A stretch of DNA of 64,000 nt from contig CM082589.2 of the NCBI GenBank assembly GCA_040954595.2, forward strand, positions 5,518,001-5,582,000, given 5' to 3'. Position 1 is the first letter of the stretch, and every line of letters starts with the position of its first letter. Shown here in pieces: positions 1 to 12,155 of this stretch. The notes below the pieces were generated by a model that saw only the letters and a list, made by a program, of their open reading frames with translations, made no database searches and was not told the DNA's origin. The position numbers were made by a program, and so were the translations under genes. The DNA is from Balanoglossus misakiensis. Its lineage: Eukaryota > Hemichordata.

Positions 1-1500
1 TGTCTCACCGTCCCCCTTTCAACTCGGCGATTTTTACCATAATGGACTTCTAAACAGGAATTGGTAAGTCATGCCATTTAATTTCAATTGTTTGCCATAT
101 TTAAACTCCAACACGAGCTTTGTATATAATATGGTCTATGATGTATTAAACTGGGATAGAACATTTCACATACTTTTAGAATTTCGTAAAGAATTAGTTG
201 ATTATCCCGCCTAACTCGTTGCTTTTCTCTGTCTCCCTATGTCTCTGCCTCTGTCTCACCGTCCCCCTTTCAACTCGGCGATTTTTACCATAATGGACTT
301 CTAACAGGCACGGGTAAGTCATGCCATTTGATTTCAATTGTTTGCCATATTTAAACTCCAACACGGGCTTTGTATATAATATGGTCTATGATGTATTAAA
401 CTGGGATAGAACATTTCACATACTTTTAGAATTTCGTGAAGAATTAGTTGATTATCCCGTCTAACTCGCTGCTTTTCTCTGTCTCCCTATGTCTCTGCCT
501 CTGTCTTACCGTTCCCCTTTCAACTCTGCGATTTTTACTATAATGGACTCTAAACAGGAAGTTGTAAGTCATGCCATTTGATTTCAATTGTTTGCCATAT
601 TTAAACTCCAACACGGACTTTGTATATAATATGGTCTATGATGTATTAAACTGGGATAGAACATTTCACATACTTTTAGAATTTCGTAAAGAATTAGTTG
701 ATTATCCCGTCTAACTCGTTGCTTTTCTCTGTCTCCCTATGTCTCTGCCTCTGTCTCACCGTCCCCCTTTCAACTCGACGATTTTTACCATAATGGACTT
801 CTAAACAGGAACGTGTAAGTCATGCCATGTAATTTCAATTGTTTGCCATATTAAAACTCCAACACGAGCTTTGTATATAATATGGTCTATGATGTAACTG
901 GGATAGAACATTTCACATACTTTTAGAATTTCGTGAAGAATTAGTTGATTATCCCGCCTAACTCGTTGCTTTTCTCTGTCTCCCTATGTCTCTGCTTCTG
1001 TCTCACCGTCCCCCTTTCAACTCGACGATTTTTACCATAATGGACTTCTAAACAGAAATGGGTAAGTCATGCCATTTGATTTCAATTGTTTGCCATATTT
1101 AAACTCCAACACGGGCTTTGTATGTAGCCTTAGATAACACTTGCTAAAGTGTTAAAATATTTCACATATTTGTTGACTTCCGTGAAGAATTAGTTTTGCA
1201 CCGTTTCTAACTTGTCGCATCTCTGTCTCTGTCTCTCTCTCTCTCTCTGTCTCTCTCTCTTTCTCTCTCTCTCTCGCTTCCATCCTCGCTCAACCCATCG
1301 ATTTTTACCATTATGGAATCAATATGGAATTCGAATAGTCGGATGTAAGTCATACCACCATTTGATAATATTCTTTCAACTCCCGTGTCGTCTTTTAAGC
1401 CATTAAATTTATGATGACACTAGCGTATGCACTTTCACATATTTGTAGATGTAAACAATTAGTTGTTGTTTTTCCCTTCCGTATTGTTTTACCAATGCGA
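1..1500 (+). repeat. Tandem array of about 250-bp units, six copies, each with a candidate 6-nt microexon
   Basis: Near-identical units start at 1, 252, 502, 752 and 999. A diverged sixth copy spans about 1240-1500, and the array may continue left of the window. Each unit has a CTAAC branch-point-like motif, a long pyrimidine tract, then an AG followed by exactly six bases and a GTAAGT donor. The six-base segments are 58-63, 308-313, 558-563, 809-814, 1056-1061 and 1339-1344. No AG occurs between the CTAAC-like motif and that AG in any copy checked. The array lies upstream of the phase-0 exon starting at 1740, so a 6-nt insert would add two codons. Splicing use is inference; the repeat structure is directly seen. 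Confidence 0.9.
58..1344 (+). other. Six candidate 6-nt microexons
   Basis: The segments read GAATTG, GCACGG, GAAGTT, GAACGT, AAATGG and TCGGAT. In the phase imposed by the downstream exon (phase 0) they encode Glu-Leu, Ala-Arg, Glu-Val, Glu-Arg, Lys-Trp and Ser-Asp. None contains a stop codon. All have GTAAGT immediately downstream and AG immediately upstream. A chance repeat motif is the alternative explanation, because the first five copies derive from one another. The diverged sixth copy keeping the exact spacing argues for function. Confidence 0.5.
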
Positions 1501-1739
1501 ATTTATATCGTATTACCATATAAGATCTTCTTGACAAGATGTTATAGGTGTTTAAATGTTATCAAATAAATGAAATGGCATAGTATGGCTTACCACTGAC
1601 TCCTATTGCTATAATGATGATGACAGACAGACGGACAGAAATTAATGGATGTAGACACAAGGAGGTCACAATGCATAGAGGGGAAATTAAATATAGTTTA
1701 GACGACAGCGAGAAATTAATTGTCCATCTTTTCTTTTAG

Positions 1740-4700
1740 TTGTTTCCGACGGTGCATAATACGGAAATACCAACAGGGATACAAGCGCAACAATTTGATT
1801 CAGAAGGTGGAATACTTAAGGATGCAAAATCGGGAGTAGAAGTCGTCATACCCAAAGGAGCAATACCTCAAGGAAGATTTCAGTTAATAACGTTAAAAAT
1901 TTACAATGATCGTAGTTCCTATTCGGGTGTAAAATTTAAGAAACATGAGACCATTATGACGCCTGTTGTCGAGTGCTTGTCGCCCGGGTTGATACGGTTT
2001 CGCAAACCAGTTACTGTGAAGATACCAATATCAACGCCAGGTTACGAGCACATGCGTTACAAGCTGCTCTACAATGAATCTGAGAATTTCACAGAAGATT
2101 GCGACAAGCAATGGAAGTGTGTTACCACAAAAGGGGGACACTTGGATTCCAAACGAGATGTCAATTTTGAAGTTGGCGAAAAACATGTTACCATAAAAAC
2201 GTTCCATTTCACCCGCTTTGTCTGTTCGGGTTGCAAAGAGAGCAAAGACCTGAACATGGAAGCAGTGGCCACCGGAAAGTATCTGGATCCAAACACCGTT
2301 TCTGTTCGTGTATACATTGGCAATGCTAGTGAAGACAGCAGAAAGAAACTCAACGAGAGAGAGCATGGCAATGCCCGTTCAGACATAGTTCGGCTTCGAG
2401 TTGAAGACACAAGCAGAGACTGGATAGTACAGTGCGTTGGTGATACAAGGTCAACCAGCGAAGACTGGGAGTGGAAGCTGGAAAGTCCGTTAGATCCCCA
2501 GGTTTGTTAACTCTATTTCTACCATAGAACTTCTTAAATGATCTCATCAATCTTCTTTGGGAGAATCCATTTCAGATGCCAATACTCTGTGTCTCACTGA
2601 AATGAGTCGCAAGCTCTACAGTATGTAAGTTGTTAAAGTTATACACCGTAATGTGTAGCCGATGGAATATTACTTGACAAGTGGAGAACAAATAGTATGA
2701 TTTTAATGCTGCAATCGCACAGTTTGCTATATCACAAACATTATTATGTCTTAATATGTCTAATAAAATAATTCAGAGTATGATGCCGAACTGTCGTTTT
2801 TTGTTCATGGGTAGTTTTGTTTAAGTTAATATGTAATTTCTTATTTTACTTTTGCTGAATACTGAAAACACAAATATGTTATCTTTCTATCTTAAATTCA
2901 GATCATCCAAAGTGACGGAGACGACTGGTGTTGTGGAGATGGTTTGGCAGCATCAAAGGAGTTCATTTTTAAATCAAAAGAAACAACTCCGACACCATAC
3001 AACTGCTCATTTATTATACGCCAGTCAGAGCAAGAAACGAACAAAGGAAATGTGTTGTCCATTTACATGGCTGGTGTTGAGGTAGAGACATAGATTAATT
3101 TCTTTCACTAGTAAACAACGTCGATTCCGTGTTATAACCCATCTTTAAACCAGTGAAATATATGTTTCAGATGCACAATTGATGGATTTAGCTCACCGCC
3201 AAAAACAAGTACACAGTGTCAGAAATAATCAGACAACAGAATTTCTTTCAGAATACTGGAGCACGTGGAGGGAATGCAAAACCGAGTCATAATAAGGTGA
3301 CCTGTGCTGGTGAACTGAGTTCACCATCGAAGATTCCACGCCTGAATGGCATCAGTGATGTCAAAGAGATGGTAAAGTTGGCAAACGATTGTGTACCAGA
3401 TTCAATTCCGCCGGTCATAGAAGAGCATCCAAGACCAATCAAGGAAAGCAATACCAAACCTACTGGTCCTCTTACTAATGGTAATCTGAAGACCACCGCA
3501 AGATATAGTTCCAAGACAGGAAAGGCGGGAAATGGCGCAGGCTATATTTCCAAAGCAGAATACGCACCGTCTTCAAGTAGGATTCTCACAACTGTCATTG
3601 ACATCTACAGTATATCGTTCAGTGATACATTTGACTACTGTGGAGGAAAATTGCAACATCCTGAGTCAGATGTAAGCCTTACAATTCCAGAAGGAGCAAT
3701 ACCAAAGGGTGTCACTCAGCTGATCGAGGTACAAGTTGGTCTTTATCCAGAACGTTTCAATCTCAAATCTGATGATATGGCAGGCAAGCACTACATGTCC
3801 CCAGTCGTCAACTGTGTCGCACCAGGCCTGACTCGATTTGAGAAACCAGTCCTGCTGAGCCTTCCTCACCGGGCACAACTGAAAGATTCCAACTGGGCGT
3901 TTACTGTGCACGTCTCCGAACATGCCTCGGTTGAGAATGTGGTCTGGGAAGATGTGAACAGTGCAGATGAGAACGATGACGTCACGTTTCAGGTGTGCGA
4001 TGGATATGTGGAAGTCAGCCTCATGCATTTCACGTTAGTTACCTGCACAGCACACCCAAGAGAAATCTCATACATCAGATTACAGTCGGTCGCTTTTGGT
4101 AACTACATCAAACCATATAAGAAGCAGCTGGTGGCCATCAAGGTATACGTATGTGACACAATCAAAGACTACAACAAGCTGGTTGAAGAAAATGAACGAG
4201 CTTCCACTAAGTCAGATGTCATACTGATGTCAATACCCATAAAGGAACCCGTAAAGATTTCCTGTAAGGGCGACACAAGACGTGATCCTGATGAGTGGGA
4301 GTGGCAACTGAATACTAACAGAGACTTGTTGCCCAAAACGCAGGTAAGCCATCATACATCAATTATACTAGTAAAATACCTTTATCTATTTTACTGAAAT
4401 GAAATTGGCAATATTTGAGAATGAAAATCTGTCCCGCTGAGTGACTTAATTCTTAATTAGCTTAGCGTTTACAGTAAAACCGCCAGGCATGTGTACTTTC
4501 ACGGCAACCCTTACAAGCGGTAACATCATTCAACCATATATTAGTAGAATTTTTAGGTCTATTTTGGTGAAATATTGCATGCCTTACGGTACAAAATATG
4601 TTGAATACAATCCCATCCTCCGTATTCTCTTTGTCCAAACTTTTAGGTCATCCATCCGCATCAGTTCGTCACCTGTCACTGTTCTCCAGCTGTTGCACCA

Positions 4701-5654
4701 CATTGCCGCTTCGAGTTTGAACCAAAGGTAGACAAGCAGACACTGGACAACATTTATGTCACGTTCGGTATATGCTCAGAGAGAAATGACACCGAGGACA
4801 TTTTGTCCTTCCACTTTCCCGTGAACGAGGTGAGAAACAACGGATATTAAGACTTTCTGTATTTGTACTGACCAGATTTATGAGAGATTTCCTCAATTAC
4901 AATGAAGGCATCGGATGGTCTGTTTATCGAAACCTCTTACTAGTTAGGATTCCTGTTGAGAGATGTTGGTAATTTCAGGTGTGGGAATGCCCAGCTGCAC
5001 AACTTCTATAGCACTATGTAAACGAGTTGTTGGGTAAAACATACAATTCACGGCTCACCATTAATAATTCTTTACAGGAAACAGTGATTATGCCAAGCAA
5101 AATTGATCCAAAGGACTCAAGCGGTGAGTACTGAGTGAATATATTTTTTTATCTGCATAGGAATGTTCTTACTAGCGATACCGATGACATCGTGAACATT
5201 TCGTTCTCACATTATGTCATATGAAAATAAGAAAAAAATATGAATAGTTTCATTTTGCCATACTTTCAATCGACGCACATTTTGGTTTTATTGAGTACAC
5301 TTGCTAAATTATTATTACTCAACCATAAAACATGATATTAGAGAATGAACAATATCGCATCTTCCAGCAGTGTGCACAATAGATGATCTGGGGCGTTTGG
5401 CAAGGATTTTGGAAGAGGGTGCTACAAAATCGGTTGTACGGAAGCTGCTGCAAGAAATGGTCAACGTAGACGCTGAAATTCAAGCAGTAGAGGGTGACAA
5501 CTCAGCAGCCGGTACACAAGAAAAGAAGTACAAGTTACTCGATCTGTGGAAGATCAAAAAAGGGCAAGAAGCTACTCGGTCGAAATTACTGCAAGCTCTC
5601 GAGGATTGCGGCTTCAAAGCCGCGGCGGATCAGTGGAAAGAGTCGACTGGTTGA
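1740..5654 (+). CDS. Double ZU5-UPA, death-domain protein (5'-partial, six exons visible)
   Basis: Exons: 1740-2501, 2902-3081, 3252-4343, 4647-4829, 5078-5123 and 5368-5654 (TGA end). The first four are phase 0 to 0 and the fifth ends in phase 1, giving about 849 residues in the window. Exon 1 holds a ZU5 domain (conserved IPKGAIPQG and SPGLIRFRKPV) and the start of a UPA-like domain (VRVYIG, DWEWKLE). Exon 2 finishes that UPA. Exon 3 carries a Ser/Lys-rich linker and a second ZU5 (IPEGAIPKG, APGLTRFEKPV). Exon 4 finishes the second UPA. Exons 5-6 encode a death domain of about 85 residues (LLDLWKIKKG, then an EAT and a LLQAL helix). Ankyrins, UNC5 and PIDD1 share this ZU5-UPA-death layout; no transmembrane or LRR part is visible here. 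The upstream exons are missing, so orthology cannot be set. Exon 1 lacks its own convincing start and follows a good acceptor. The join of exon 2 to exon 3 rests on phase and a modest acceptor at 3250-3251; two separate genes remain possible. Confidence 0.8.
3171..3182 (+). other. Alternative acceptor leading to an early stop
   Basis: A TTTCAG acceptor ends at 3170. If exon 2 (ending at 3081, phase 0) is spliced here, the frame reads Met-His-Asn and then TGA at 3180. That would end the protein after the first ZU5-UPA module, without the second module or the death domain. Whether it is used is unknown. Confidence 0.3.
5366..5371 (+). other. NAGNAG tandem acceptor of the death-domain exon
   Basis: The acceptor reads CAGCAG, so the exon can start at 5368 or 5371. 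Both keep frame with the preceding phase-1 exon. They differ by one alanine at the N-terminal edge of the death domain. Confidence 0.6.
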
Positions 5655-7139
5655 AAAGAAATCTCCGACTGAGGTAGTTTGAATAATTTGTAATTGATCA
5701 GTGAAAAACTCTGTGTGTCTGTATTATTTCATTATTTGAATCAATGAGAATTGTATTTTTCCAACAAAAACACCCTGAAGAGGTAAAAGCAGGTCCTCTT
5801 TAAATTACACATACTGAATACTTATTTTCTGACACTCCTTGGATATAAATCAAATTATTCTGTCAGTATGGTTGGAGATATTGACAATCAAACTATACTC
5901 CTGAGCCTCCAAATTTTACTTTTACCATCTCATTGTGTCACGAGTATTTTCAAGATAATGATTGCAGTTACTTGTATGTTTCTTGGCACTAGCAAGCCAA
6001 GTTTTATAAGTAATTTTTGGATAGCAGTTAAGAGTTTTTGTCATATTACGTTATTAGCTAAATGCAAGACAAGGAGTCTTGCAGTTTTAAAAATCACTGA
6101 TAGTTCTCATCGTATCGTCAGGGGAGCCCTCGAATGTTGATCTGTCATTTGAAGTTTTATTAACAGATAAGGTTATAACACAGCATAGAAATTTTGGTTT
6201 GTTTGTTTTCTTTAATCAATCGTTGATTCATCACCACCAATACAAGTCTACCAATAATATCCCGCACATTAAATGGGAAGGGAACATATATTACCCAGAC
6301 AAGATAATTTATAGTTCAGATAATGACTGTCTTAGTTTATATTATGTAATGTTATAGACTCATTTCAAAGCAGACAGAATATTTACTTAATGATCTCGAA
6401 TAATTTGCTGTCTGAACCAGTATGACAGCACACTTGTAATATTTTTAAAGAGGTAGCTTCCACTAATGAACGATACATTTACATAATTCTGTATTTACCC
6501 AGCGAATAGGTTTATAGTGGAGAGGCGAGTATCCAAATTGAGAGTGACGTCTGACTAATTATAAACATTTTGAAATTATAATGGGGTCAGAGCTGAGAAT
6601 ATAAACTACAGTCTTTCACAGAGTTACATAATAATCTGCAGTTGATAAATTATTAAATGTTTTTTTGCTCTGGTTCAAGAGTCGCGGAGCTACAAATTTC
6701 CACAACCTGATAGATTTTGTTTGTGTATGACAGGTTCATAATCGTACCATAAATAGTTGCACTAATACATACAAAAAGTAACAAGTTATGAGAAGATTTC
6801 ATGATTGTAGATTTGACAATGACTATTCTTTTTCATGTTACTGAATTTTAACAATGGTATATAAGGTATAGACTTTAGTTTCTCTGTATTTTGAAGTATT
6901 CAAATTGTGACAAGGATGCTAGTTGATCAGTTTTTAATTTTAAGTGGATAATTTTGACATTGGATGAGGTGGGAACTTGTCACCTGTCAGATCTCCCTGG
7001 AACACAAAACTAAGATTTTGCTCCATGTTCTGTTCAAAGAATTATAACACTATGACATGTTGTTTTGAAATCGCTCAAGAATATTAACCAGTTCCCGAAA
7101 CCAATCACTAAAATGCAGCAAAAAAGACTTGGGAACCCA

Positions 7140-8510
7140 GGCAATTTTGATAATATTGTGAAAATTTCAACACCATCTAGATCAAGGCAAGGATTCAAGC
7201 CTTTATGAATGTGGGTTTAAGGTTTGGGTATATGACGAATGATCTACGTGTAGTTAGTACATATCTTTAGTTTCCTGTGTTTTTCCTAGATGTGTTTGAG
7301 ATTTTATTACAATTAAGCCCCTTTCCATATACGTGAAACTCTATGAACGCGTTGAATAAACACCAGGAATTTAAAAGCAATGTGATGGTGTATATACGAT
7401 CCATTGTTCTATTTCGGATTCACAGATCTAACTGTTGCTTAGATTCTCACCGTTCATAAGTTTCATGTTTATGGTCTTTATCTTACAGTTATAATTTGTT
7501 GTGTTTTATTTACTCAAGTATTTGCTTCCTTTTGCAAAATACAATGTGGTAATAGTTATCGTAATAGTAATGGCATAATAAGCAACGTTTACAATAACTA
7601 TATATGATGAACGGCTGTTGCTGATCGTCATTTTTGACAGTGATTTCAGGTAGATTCATACAACTGGGAAACTGGGCCGCAATTTTTAGCCGGTTTAAAT
7701 ATTGCCAAGCCTATCCCATGGAAATAATTATCTTGAAATATTCCCGTATTATAGTATATTCTGTATTTCTTACCATTTGTCACAATTGGTGAATATTTCA
7801 ACACCATGGTACAAGGTACATGCAGATAAAGCTGTTACATGTGAAATTTGGTTGTTGGAATTTTCATCTGTGTGTACAACATGGTACATATTTAGTTTGC
7901 TGTGTTTTCATGTTTCCTAGATGTGTAAGAAGTTATTTCAGTTAAGTCATTTGTCGTATACGTGAAACTATGAACGCGTTGAACAGACACCGGGAATTTA
8001 AAAGTAAAGTGCAGTATATCTACCATTCAGAAAAATGATGTTGCCACTGATATTAAACGGCAGTCATAAGTCGATCCATGTTGAAATCTTTATTGTTGAT
8101 CTGCTGCACATTGGCGGTCAAAATAAAGCGAAAATTGAACATTTAATGTTAGACTGCCTTAATGATAGATGACCATACCTATCCTACTCCAAACATGGGT
8201 CAAATGTCATATTTACTTAGCCAGTTGCAAAGACCAGTAGAAAATTGACAGACAACCAACAGGGCTCACTGGAAAGGGCGATACGCAGACTGCTGGTTAA
8301 AAGATTACTCAGTGGTGTCAGGTGTTTCAAAAATAAGTTTTTCGAGTACACAAGGAGCAAAGATTCCAACCGTTCATAAATTTCATGTGTACGGTCATAT
8401 GTTACAGTGATATTTTGCTGTGTTTTATTTACTCAAGTTTTTTTCTCCATTATGCAAATCAAATTATTATCAAATTATTCAATGATTGTAATAGTAATGA
8501 CACAACATGC
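7140..8510. repeat. Diverged segmental duplication
   Basis: Segment 7140-7600 recurs in order as 7780-8010 plus 8350-8510. The repeat copies share the stretch around TATGAACGCGTTGAA and, further on, the stretch around CACCGTTCATAA and the TTTATTTACTCAAGT run. The second copy is split by about 350 bp of unrelated sequence. No coding potential is apparent. Confidence 0.6.
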
Positions 8511-9540
8511 AATATTAAAACACAGTAATGTGTGCACATACCGTTTATGTCCAACATATGAGACAACAGAGCGGTTATTTTAATTGTTGTGATAACTTGT
8601 AGCCTAATCAGTTGTGTGAAATATTATACTCCAGTCTGCTGTGTTACATTTTAAGCGTTTCCTTTGCTATACACTTCGAATGAAACAACAATGTACATCA
8701 AATCTACTTGAACAATTTGTTTTAAACATTAATAGATATACAACATATCACTTTTTACATTTTGTTTTATTCATACATAAAGCAATTTGACTATTATCTC
8801 TAAATTATTTACTAATTTATTTTGAACACAAGAAGATCTTTTCCTGATTTTTACATGTACGCCATGTAAACCTTACTTAAATAGTCTAGTAATTGTATGA
8901 TTTATTTCATTATTTACGTGTGCAATAAATGTTTTGATGATAAATTGCTAAAAGATAAATTCTAATGGTCTGTTGTCAAATCTTGGGTTAAATAAATATT
9001 GACTATTGGAAGTGGGCGACACATTTGAAGATAGCCTGTTCTCTAACGCTGACAGAAAAAGCCAACTGACAGAATCACCTCCGTTATAACATGGACTTCC
9101 GTTGCATCACTTACAGTTTGTTTTAAATTAACAAAATCACCTGTGGAATGAAGGATATAGGCTTATATGCGTTATATGTCGAAAAGTGACTGTGCTGCCG
9201 AGTGGGTAAGAGAGCAGGTATGGCCTAAATGAATGAAACTTCGCGGTGAGAAAAAGTGAATGCCACGGATAAGCGCGTCCTACTAGCAATCGCCATTTCT
9301 GAAAACTGACCTGATCCCAAACAGTTAAAAATAACTCCTTCCCAGTCCCGTTGAACATGGGTATCCATGGTTTGTTACATGAGTTAAGTTTTCTATTGTT
9401 TTTCGTGACCAGCTGTGTTTATCATTGGCGTTCGTTATTTGCATATTTGTGTGACCAGGTGTGAATTCATTACGTTGCTCGTCATGTACAAGCTCGCACG
9501 TTGCCACGTTGTGGGGGTAGCTGCTGTTTTGAACTGTCCT

Positions 9541-9655
9541 CGAAGCCGTGCTGTCTCAGGTTGTACTGGCATGGAAGCCGTGCTCTCTCATGTTGAACGG
9601 GCCTAGAAGCTATGCTGTTTCGTGTTGAACTGGACTGTAAGTCGTGCTGTCTACC
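9541..9655. repeat. Short minisatellite, about 32-bp period
   Basis: About 3.5 degenerate copies of a unit containing GAAGCCGTGCTGTCTC begin near 9542, 9574, 9606 and 9637. No other function is visible. Confidence 0.6.
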
Positions 9656-10774
9656 TGTCGATTTGAAGCTCGAGTTGGGGCCGTTAGGAGCCAGATATAC
9701 GACTCGGACTAAACGTTGGAGCTGTCACGGTGTCGTCGTGTCCTCTACGGAACTTTCTACGGGACATTGGACTTGATTAGTTCTCATTTCCACACCAGGT
9801 CACACTCAAAGGTAGTCTCTTATTTTGTGTACTTTCAGACTGAGTGTAGAGTGTTTAATGTTTAGTATTACTTTATTTGCTGTAATTAATTAAAATTTAC
9901 CATAATTAAGCCTTAAGGCAATATCGCTGTTGTTTGACTGTTGTTGACCATTTTTGTTGCGTACAGCGCTGGCTGGTTCATTTTAAAGCGAGGCATTCTA
10001 ATTTGTTTACTGCCCTTATTAGACATCGATCGACCAGCGTGTCGCGACAATGGTGTTCCACAAAATCACGCACGGAGGGATTTTGGTTCATTTTAACGGA
10101 GTTCTTTAAAAGGGGAGAAAGAAGGGCTTTTCCTAAACAGAAGCCCGGCCCGTGAAAGGATTAGATCGTATATCAGACAGTCTAAATTCAAAAAAGTAAG
10201 TTTGGGCGTACAGGGCTGGCGTACTCGACAGCACTATATGACACGAGCACTGATAGGATATGAACGTTCTTTAATTGGCGCATACGAAATGTTATCCAAT
10301 GGCACAGTGTGTAATACATGGACAGAAACTACAATATGTCGCTCTGTTTTATTGAGGTCAAACTGTGGTCATGTGAGAAATAGAATCTCGCATACCATAC
10401 ACCTACGACCATTAGATTTGTCACATGGGAGACAATATATTCCAGAGTGTGAGATTATATTAGTCCATTGACGTACGTGAACTCATGATTAGTCTCACCC
10501 CGAATATATGTTGTCTCCTTCATGCATTCCACCCAAGCATCTGATGAGGGGAGACTGCATGTCTCCGATAGCTCAAGCTTTTGTACCAATAATTAACCTT
10601 TGAGTGTTGTCAAACCCTAGTATGTACATATTACATCGAAGCTACGGCTATGCACTACTATTTATAATTATTCCGTAGAACAGACTGGACTCTGACCCAT
10701 ACACTTCCGACGACAACGTCCAGCCTCCCAGGTCAAGCGCATGCATTGCAAAAATATGTCAGTGTACTATTTAG

Positions 10775-10945
10775 CATTAGAGTCATACAGTCACCTCCAA
10801 TTTACATACGCCCATATATAATATGGCTGAAATGGCGTATTTGAGTGTTCTAAAGAACATATTTTTTCGCATGTGCCACCCACTAAAAATCTGTCATTGG
10901 CTAGATCTCAATTTGCCATGGTAACTGTAACTAAATTTGCATAGG
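10775..10945. mobile_element. MITE-like repeat, TTAAAGG-TIR family, copy 1
   Basis: It shares the core AATCTGTCATTGGCTAGATC, the CCACCCA stretch and its left end with the element at 18506-18672. A third relative lies in opposite orientation at 47280-47420. It is too short to encode a transposase, so it is probably non-autonomous. Confidence 0.55.
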
Positions 10946-11662
10946 TAAAATAACGTATTTTGTGTTGTGAGATCAGTTGAAGGTTTTAAGGGACCGGTGG
11001 ACATGAACATTGCGTGTCCAGCAGTTGCGTACAACTAATTTGCATTTTGACATTGATATCTTTAATATTGTCGTTCTCACCTTTCTTGATATGACTAAGT
11101 AGAATCACTGTGTATCAGGGTATCCGTCAAACTGAGAAAGGTGCAGTGTCATCTGGTCTTTTCTCCACTTATAAATCCGCCGATTACATAGAATAACAAT
11201 TTGTTTCTCCACAATCAGCGCTGACAGCCATGTTAGATCACACAATATCAATCCACTTTCGTAGTCAAATGGAAGGCGTGAATTCGCGCGAAATTCCACA
11301 CTTGTCTCCCCAAAATGTACGTTTGCACATGCACGTGCAGAGATCAACGTATCTTGACATACACATACTAGTAGTGTTTTTACCGCGTGTTCAGTGTTCA
11401 GCACGTCTGTGTTTCATTCATTCAGTTATCAGAACTGGTAACCTAGCCCCACAGCCTCCGCCAATCGCGGCTCGCGCCAAAAGCCCACATACAACATTTA
11501 AACTCCTCCCACAAGCTTCCAGTGTAAAATGTGCTCAATGTAAAGTGTGCATGTGTCATTTGTGATTAATGATGTTGGTGCCGTGCATGTGTTGTGGCGG
11601 GATTTCCAAGCAAAGTCTTCAAAACCAAGGGACGAGGAAGAGTTTGCCACCTCTTGCATCTA

Positions 11663-12155
11663 CAGTGAAACCTGTCATTATGACCACCTCTCTAATCAGG
11701 ACACCTCTCTATTAAGGATTTAACAGAATTTTCAAGACAAATGTCACGGTTTGAATAGAATACTACCTGGGTATTAAGGACATATCTCTCTTAAAGCCCC
11801 TTAGAGCTGCCAAATTTCACATATTTTTTTCCATAATAAAATACTTCGAATTTATTCCCTATCCTTTAAAATCCTCACCATTAAGCCATATTACTTGTAT
11901 TTGCATCAGTTTGTCATCTCTCGGCGACGCATACCACGATAGCTGCGTACTGTTTTTATGGAGGCTGATTAAATCGGTGCGGCACCAGTTTAATACATGG
12001 CGTGTTCAAATTGCAACATACAGCCACGATAAGATGTTGATGTATACCTATCAGTAAGCTTGTTTCTATGTACTCAGTTGGAAAATAAAATCATGAAAAT
12101 AATGCAAAAAGTGGCAGCTGTAGAGGTTTTTTCTGGTCCCAGGGGTGTTTCACTG
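11663..12155. mobile_element. Non-autonomous pogo/Tc1-like DNA element
   Basis: The ends are inverted copies starting CAGTGAAAC, each abutting a TA dinucleotide (11661-11662 and 12156-12157), as expected for TA target duplication in the Tc1/mariner/pogo group. The 493-bp interior has no transposase frame. A piece of the interior (around AATAAAATCATGAAAATAAT) recurs at about 30110-30150 in an intron of SLC17A9-like gene C. Confidence 0.6.

Noticed and set aside
10140-10620. Possible remnant of a retroelement 3' end
   Set aside because: Short frames with stops and no reverse transcriptase or endonuclease motif; not supportable.
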